Shown here piece by piece: positions 60,485 through 64,000 of a DNA stretch of 64,000 bases. Positions within the stretch are counted from its first letter, which is position 1; every line of letters begins with the position of its first letter. The stretch is from NCBI RefSeq assembly GCF_018131225.1, contig NZ_JAFCMM010000004.1:682001-746000 (forward strand), given 5' to 3'. The stretch is from Bradyrhizobium sp. U87765 SZCCT0048 (lineage in GTDB: Bacteria > Pseudomonadota > Alphaproteobacteria > Rhizobiales > Xanthobacteraceae). The position numbers and the translations under genes were made by a program. The notes beneath the pieces are model-generated. The model did no database searches. It saw only the letters and a list, made by a program, of their open reading frames with translations, and was not told the DNA's origin.

Positions 60485-63436
60485 CTACTTGAACTGGACG
60501 CGAAGCCCCTGCGGGAAGCGGTGGAACTTGTCGATGTCGGAAATGTCGACGGTGCGGCTGGTGCCCGGTGCACCGGCATGGGTCGCGCCCTGATGCGCAG
60601 GCGATCGCAGGCTGCGCGGTCCGCGACCGCTTTTGGGAATGACGTCATGGATCGTCTTGCGGCGATCCTCGACCTCGATCGCCGCGGGAAACAGGTCCGA
60701 GTCCTTCGGGCCGGGATGGACCTCGACGACGCCGAGATGATCGAAATGCTCGATCATGTTGTTGATCTGGTCGGTGTAGCTCGTCGTGCCCAGCGGATCG
60801 ATCCATGCCGCGCGGTTGGCGAAGGCCGCGCGCCGCTCGGACAGCGGCCGCTTGCGATCCATGACAATGTCGTAGTTCTCTTTCGTCAGGACCTGATCGG
60901 GCACCCGCGCCGGCCAGAACGCGGGCACATAGGGATCGTAGCTGGGCGTGTAGCCGGAGCGGCAGCTCGCGCTGTCGGTCTGCCAGGGCACTGCCATCCA
61001 GCGGGTGAGGCCGCCCGGTACCTGGCCGTACAACGGGCCGTTGGGAATGGTCATGCTGTCGCTGGTCAGCGTCTCGCCGAGATTCGGCGCCACCCAGTCG
61101 GGCAACACGTGGGCGAAGCGGAACGGCGCCATGTACATGGTCGCCGCGCGCACCGGCCATGTCATCTCGCAGCCGGGATGGAAGGCGTCGGCGAGGCAAA
61201 AATCGAGCGCGGCCTTGGTCAGCACGTCGCCCTGCTCGTGGAGCGGCACGTCGTCGATCGTGGCCGGCGGCACGTGCTTCGGATCGTAGTCGGCGTCGAA
61301 GTCGCCGGCCGCCCACTGCTCCAGCATCGCCAGCTGGCAGTTGCTCAGCGCGCAGTGCTGGCGCGGCGTCGGCGCGGGCGGGATGTTCATGGCGTCGCCG
61401 TAGAGCCATGGCCATGGCTTGGGTGACCAGGAATCGATCGCGAAGCGGCGAAACGAGTTCGACAGCACGCGGCGGAATTCCTGATACGCAGGGCCGTTGT
61501 CCGCGAGCTTGGCGATGCCGTCCGGTGTCGAGAAGTCGAACGCGCCACGCCAGCCGAAACCGGCGGCGAAGCCGGCGTTGACCCACTGCAGGCCGGCCAT
61601 GCGCTGGAAGATCGGCAGGATGTCACGGGTGAAGGACGGCCGCTTCGGCGCGGCGAGCGTGCCGGCGGTGATCGCGACATCGCGCATCAGGTCCCACATC
61701 GTCCGCACCGACTTGCGCTGCGGCCCGAAATTGGGCGGCGCGACGACCACCCACGCCGGGATCACCTCGAGCGGCGTGCCGTTCAGCGTGACCTTCGCGT
61801 TGACCGGACCGTCGGAAACGTCGTCGTGCCAGCCCTCGTTGTTGGCGAAGGTGATCGCCCAGGTGCCGTCGCAGGAATCGGATTCGCCGTGGCCGCCGAG
61901 AACGATCAGGCGCTGTTCGGCGTCGGTCGAGACCTCGCCGAGATAGATCTTCTTGCCCATGAAGCTGCCGGTGTCGAACCGCTTGGGCTTCGCCTTGCGG
62001 CCCGCGACCTCGCGCGGGCCCGGCGTGATCGCAAGGCGGGTGCGGTCGGCGACGGCGGCGTTGCGCAGCACCGTCGGTGGCGCGGATGCCGCTTCGGGAA
62101 TGTCGAGCGCGAGCTGGAAGCCGTACCAGGCGGCCTTGGTATTCGCGAGCTCCACCGACCAGGCGATCTTCACGTCGTCGCCCTTGCCGGTTAGTTCGCG
62201 CACGATGTCGCCCTTGGCATTGACGCCGTAGACGCGGAAGCGTGCGGCCTGCCGTTTCAGGCGTCTTTTCTGGTCGCGGTAGGCGCCGGGCGGCAGCGGT
62301 TCGGGATCAGGCGTTTCCGGGCCGATAAACCATTCGCTCTCGCTGTTGCCGACACGGGCGATGCCGATTGCGGGATAGATCGCGGCCTTGACGATGCAGG
62401 TGTCGGGTGGCGTGTCCGGCGTCAGATGCGGCGTGCGCGGTTGCGGTGGGTCGTGCAGCGGCTGGCCATTGGCCTCATGGCGGGTGTTGGCGCTTGCGGC
62501 GTACACCGCCTTGCGGACCGCGGCGATCGAGGATTCCGGCACGGGCGCCTGCACCGGCGGCACGCGGAAGATGTTGAAGGCCAGCGATTGGCCGTAGTCG
62601 GCCTGGCCGCGGTCCTGGATGTCCTGGCGCGGGATGATCAGTGTCGCGACATGAATGAACGGGCTCTCGGATTCCGGCCACTCCACCGTGGCCTCGTCGA
62701 GCGGCATGGTCTTGGGATTGGTGCGGCGCTGGACCATGAAGCGAAAGCGATACTCGCGCTGCAGCAGGCGGCTCGCCATGTCGGTGGCGAGATAGTCGGG
62801 CGCGTCGTTGGCAACGTTCTCCGGCGGTGTCTCCGGATCGAGGCGATACTTCACCGCCTGTTTCTCGCCAGCACCGAACGGCAGGATGCCCCAGTAGGTC
62901 GCGGTCAGCACGCTGCCCTCGACCTTGGCCATCTCGTTGAGGATATGGTTGGTCCTGGGGTGGTGGGCGAGATAGGTCGGATAATCGCCCTGCACGACGC
63001 CGGCATAGGTGAACTCGCACATCTCCTTCGCATTATCGACGAAGAAGACCGGGTAGTTCTGCATGATGAAGTCGGCGGTATCACCGGCGCCGCCATAGGC
63101 CTTGTCGCCGGGGACGCCGAACACCTTGAGGCCGATGCCGACGGTCGACTGCAGGTCCGGTGATGTCGGCGAGGTGTCGCTGGAGAAGCGCATCCAGGCG
63201 ACAAGGCTCTTGTGGGTGAACACGCCGACCTTGAGATCGGCGGGAATGGTCCTGGCCATCTCGAGGCGGCCATGGGCGGCGCCGTGCAGCTTGCGGAACA
63301 CCGGGCGCTCGGCGGGTGTCTGGCCCAGCCGGATCCGTTTTTTCTGGGCGATGTCGACGAACATCTCGATCAGGCGGTTGATCGGGTCGTCGCCGCAATC
63401 GAAGCACGGCGGTATCGGCGGGTTCGTGACGCTCAT
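60485..63436 (-). CDS. Fusion of a catalase-like heme domain with a LodA/GoxA-type oxidase
   Basis: 983 residues from the ATG at 63436, which follows GGGGAGGG. Residues 1-330 resemble the y4iL-type catalase-like group: His51 and His55 in KLHGAAHG (distal His candidates), Asn127 in QNYPVFF, and Arg308, Tyr312 and Arg319 in VRKAVYAASANTR, which fits the proximal Tyr pattern of catalases. After a Pro-rich linker (about 330-345) a LodA/GoxA domain begins at IVKAAIYPAIGIARVGNS. It keeps VPWQTDSASC with Trp818 at the place of the quinone Trp, and AFHPGCE (751-757), where I expect AFCPG. LodA enzymes oxidise amino acids with release of ammonia and hydrogen peroxide. No signal peptide is seen. It is followed by its LodB-like partner. 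Confidence 0.85.
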   Translation of the reverse strand: MSVTNPPIPPCFDCGDDPINRLIEMFVDIAQKKRIRLGQTPAERPVFRKLHGAAHGRLEMARTIPADLKVGVFTHKSLVAWMRFSSDTSPTSPDLQSTVGIGLKVFGVPGDKAYGGAGDTADFIMQNYPVFFVDNAKEMCEFTYAGVVQGDYPTYLAHHPRTNHILNEMAKVEGSVLTATYWGILPFGAGEKQAVKYRLDPETPPENVANDAPDYLATDMASRLLQREYRFRFMVQRRTNPKTMPLDEATVEWPESESPFIHVATLIIPRQDIQDRGQADYGQSLAFNIFRVPPVQAPVPESSIAAVRKAVYAASANTRHEANGQPLHDPPQPRTPHLTPDTPPDTCIVKAAIYPAIGIARVGNSESEWFIGPETPDPEPLPPGAYRDQKRRLKRQAARFRVYGVNAKGDIVRELTGKGDDVKIAWSVELANTKAAWYGFQLALDIPEAASAPPTVLRNAAVADRTRLAITPGPREVAGRKAKPKRFDTGSFMGKKIYLGEVSTDAEQRLIVLGGHGESDSCDGTWAITFANNEGWHDDVSDGPVNAKVTLNGTPLEVIPAWVVVAPPNFGPQRKSVRTMWDLMRDVAITAGTLAAPKRPSFTRDILPIFQRMAGLQWVNAGFAAGFGWRGAFDFSTPDGIAKLADNGPAYQEFRRVLSNSFRRFAIDSWSPKPWPWLYGDAMNIPPAPTPRQHCALSNCQLAMLEQWAAGDFDADYDPKHVPPATIDDVPLHEQGDVLTKAALDFCLADAFHPGCEMTWPVRAATMYMAPFRFAHVLPDWVAPNLGETLTSDSMTIPNGPLYGQVPGGLTRWMAVPWQTDSASCRSGYTPSYDPYVPAFWPARVPDQVLTKENYDIVMDRKRPLSERRAAFANRAAWIDPLGTTSYTDQINNMIEHFDHLGVVEVHPGPKDSDLFPAAIEVEDRRKTIHDVIPKSGRGPRSLRSPAHQGATHAGAPGTSRTVDISDIDKFHRFPQGLRVQFK

Positions 63437-63555
63437 CAGACCCTCCCCATGCAAACGGAATGGGGAAGGGGAACATGCTACCGGTGGTTGAGTCAATAAG
63501 GCTGTTTCGCCTTTTGCGGCTTGTCAGGGGGCGAACCGTGTCCGTCGGGCTCGGA

Positions 63556-64000
63556 TCACGGCCAGATCGCCGTGCGGGCGATCTCCTCGCAAAGCTCGTA
63601 GCCGATGCGCTGGGCGCTCCAGTCGCTCTGGTGCAGCCGGTCGGTGTCGTTGGGGTCGATCAGGCGGTCGAACGACTGGCCCTCGATGGCATGCCACTTC
63701 CGCATCATCTCGAAGCGGTGGAACACGTTGACGCGCGGATGCGTCGCCGCGACGCGGATAATCTCGAGCAGCATCCAGTGGGTGTTGTCGATCTTGTCCG
63801 GCGTCAGCAGGGCAGGTGCATATTGCATATCCATCAGGATGACGTCGGTTGCCAGCGCCGTGAGCTGTCCCAAGCCGTCGTCGATGGCCGCGGCGACAGC
63901 GCGCAGGTCATGGCCGCGCTGCCACACCGCATTGGTGCCGACCTGCCAGATCACGAGGCACGGCTTTTCTGCGACGACATCCCTGTGCAGCCGCGCGAGT
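63556..64000 (-). CDS. SGNH/GDSL-type hydrolase, 5' part outside the window
   Basis: The frame is open to the window edge, so the N terminus is missing; 147 residues are visible. VIWQVGTNAVWQ matches block III (GxN-type) and DTDRLHQSDWSA matches the C-terminal D-x-x-H block of SGNH esterases. It would be an esterase or lipase-like enzyme, possibly acting on a sugar-linked ester. It is on the same strand as, and 120 bp upstream of, the catalase-LodA gene. Confidence 0.8.
   Translation of the reverse strand, partial: LARLHRDVVAEKPCLVIWQVGTNAVWQRGHDLRAVAAAIDDGLGQLTALATDVILMDMQYAPALLTPDKIDNTHWMLLEIIRVAATHPRVNVFHRFEMMRKWHAIEGQSFDRLIDPNDTDRLHQSDWSAQRIGYELCEEIARTAIWP

Noticed and set aside
59408..61426. 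672-codon open frame on the plus strand
   Set aside because: Antisense to the LodB-like and catalase-LodA genes; Arg/Ala/Gly-rich translation without domains.

Overview
The window is GC-rich (roughly two thirds G+C), densely packed chromosomal DNA of an alphaproteobacterium. Gene content and order point to the Hyphomicrobiales, most likely the Bradyrhizobium/Rhodopseudomonas branch (Nitrobacteraceae): ornithine-lipid acyltransferase OlsB, HemJ-type protoporphyrinogen oxidase, a dnaQ-coaE-maf-PPDK regulator-hemE-hemJ-rho cluster, mnmE-mnmG-rsmG-parA-parB, paired glnK-amtB modules, GANTC clusters, and intergenic palindromes of a type I remember as common in that group. This assignment is inference from synteny and families, not a database match.

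Layout. 1-3.4 kb: 3' part of a hybrid histidine kinase and olsB. 3.4-8.1 kb (minus): a histidine operon hisB-DUF2628-hisH-hisA-hisF-hisE-coaA with overlapping start and stop codons. 8.4-11.4 kb (plus): hslV-DUF2585-GNAT-hslU. 11.5-13.8 kb: two tandem paralogous multi-pass membrane proteins of unknown function. 13.8-16.9 kb (minus): Tim44-domain protein, lytic transglycosylase MltA with a tandem-repeat tail, and an Smr-domain protein. 17.4-24.3 kb: secB, then leftward dnaQ, coaE, maf and PPDK regulator, facing away from rightward hemE, hemJ and rho. The gap between the last two groups (20.9-21.2 kb) looks like the chromosomal origin. 26.5-32.5 kb: mnmE, three parS sites, mnmG, rsmG, parA, parB. 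32.7-36.9 kb (minus): holA, lptE, leuS. 37-47.4 kb: diguanylate cyclase, PLPBP, YkuD protein, orphan response regulator, CNB-domain protein, xthA, LolA-like, ftsK, aminotransferase. 47.7-53.2 kb: two glnK-amtB modules around a clpP paralog and an ArsR/SRPBCC pair. 53.5-59.2 kb: tesB, ubiquinone-type hydroxylase, Trm112-like protein, a TetR gene divergent from a small membrane protein, Lon-N protein, CnoX, tRNA-Gly.

59.3-64 kb (minus) holds the most unusual locus: a 983-residue protein that fuses an N-terminal catalase-like heme domain to a LodA/GoxA-type oxidase domain, followed by a LodB-like flavoprotein that would mature it. An oxidase that makes hydrogen peroxide appears to be physically joined to a peroxide-consuming domain. 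The position normally used for the quinone-forming cysteine appears to be histidine, with a cysteine three residues later. An SGNH hydrolase lies upstream and runs off the window.

The origin reading rests on several independent signs: gene synteny, five GANTC sites in about 310 bp, an AT-rich block beside hemE, genes pointing away on both sides, and a parS cluster plus parAB within 12 kb.
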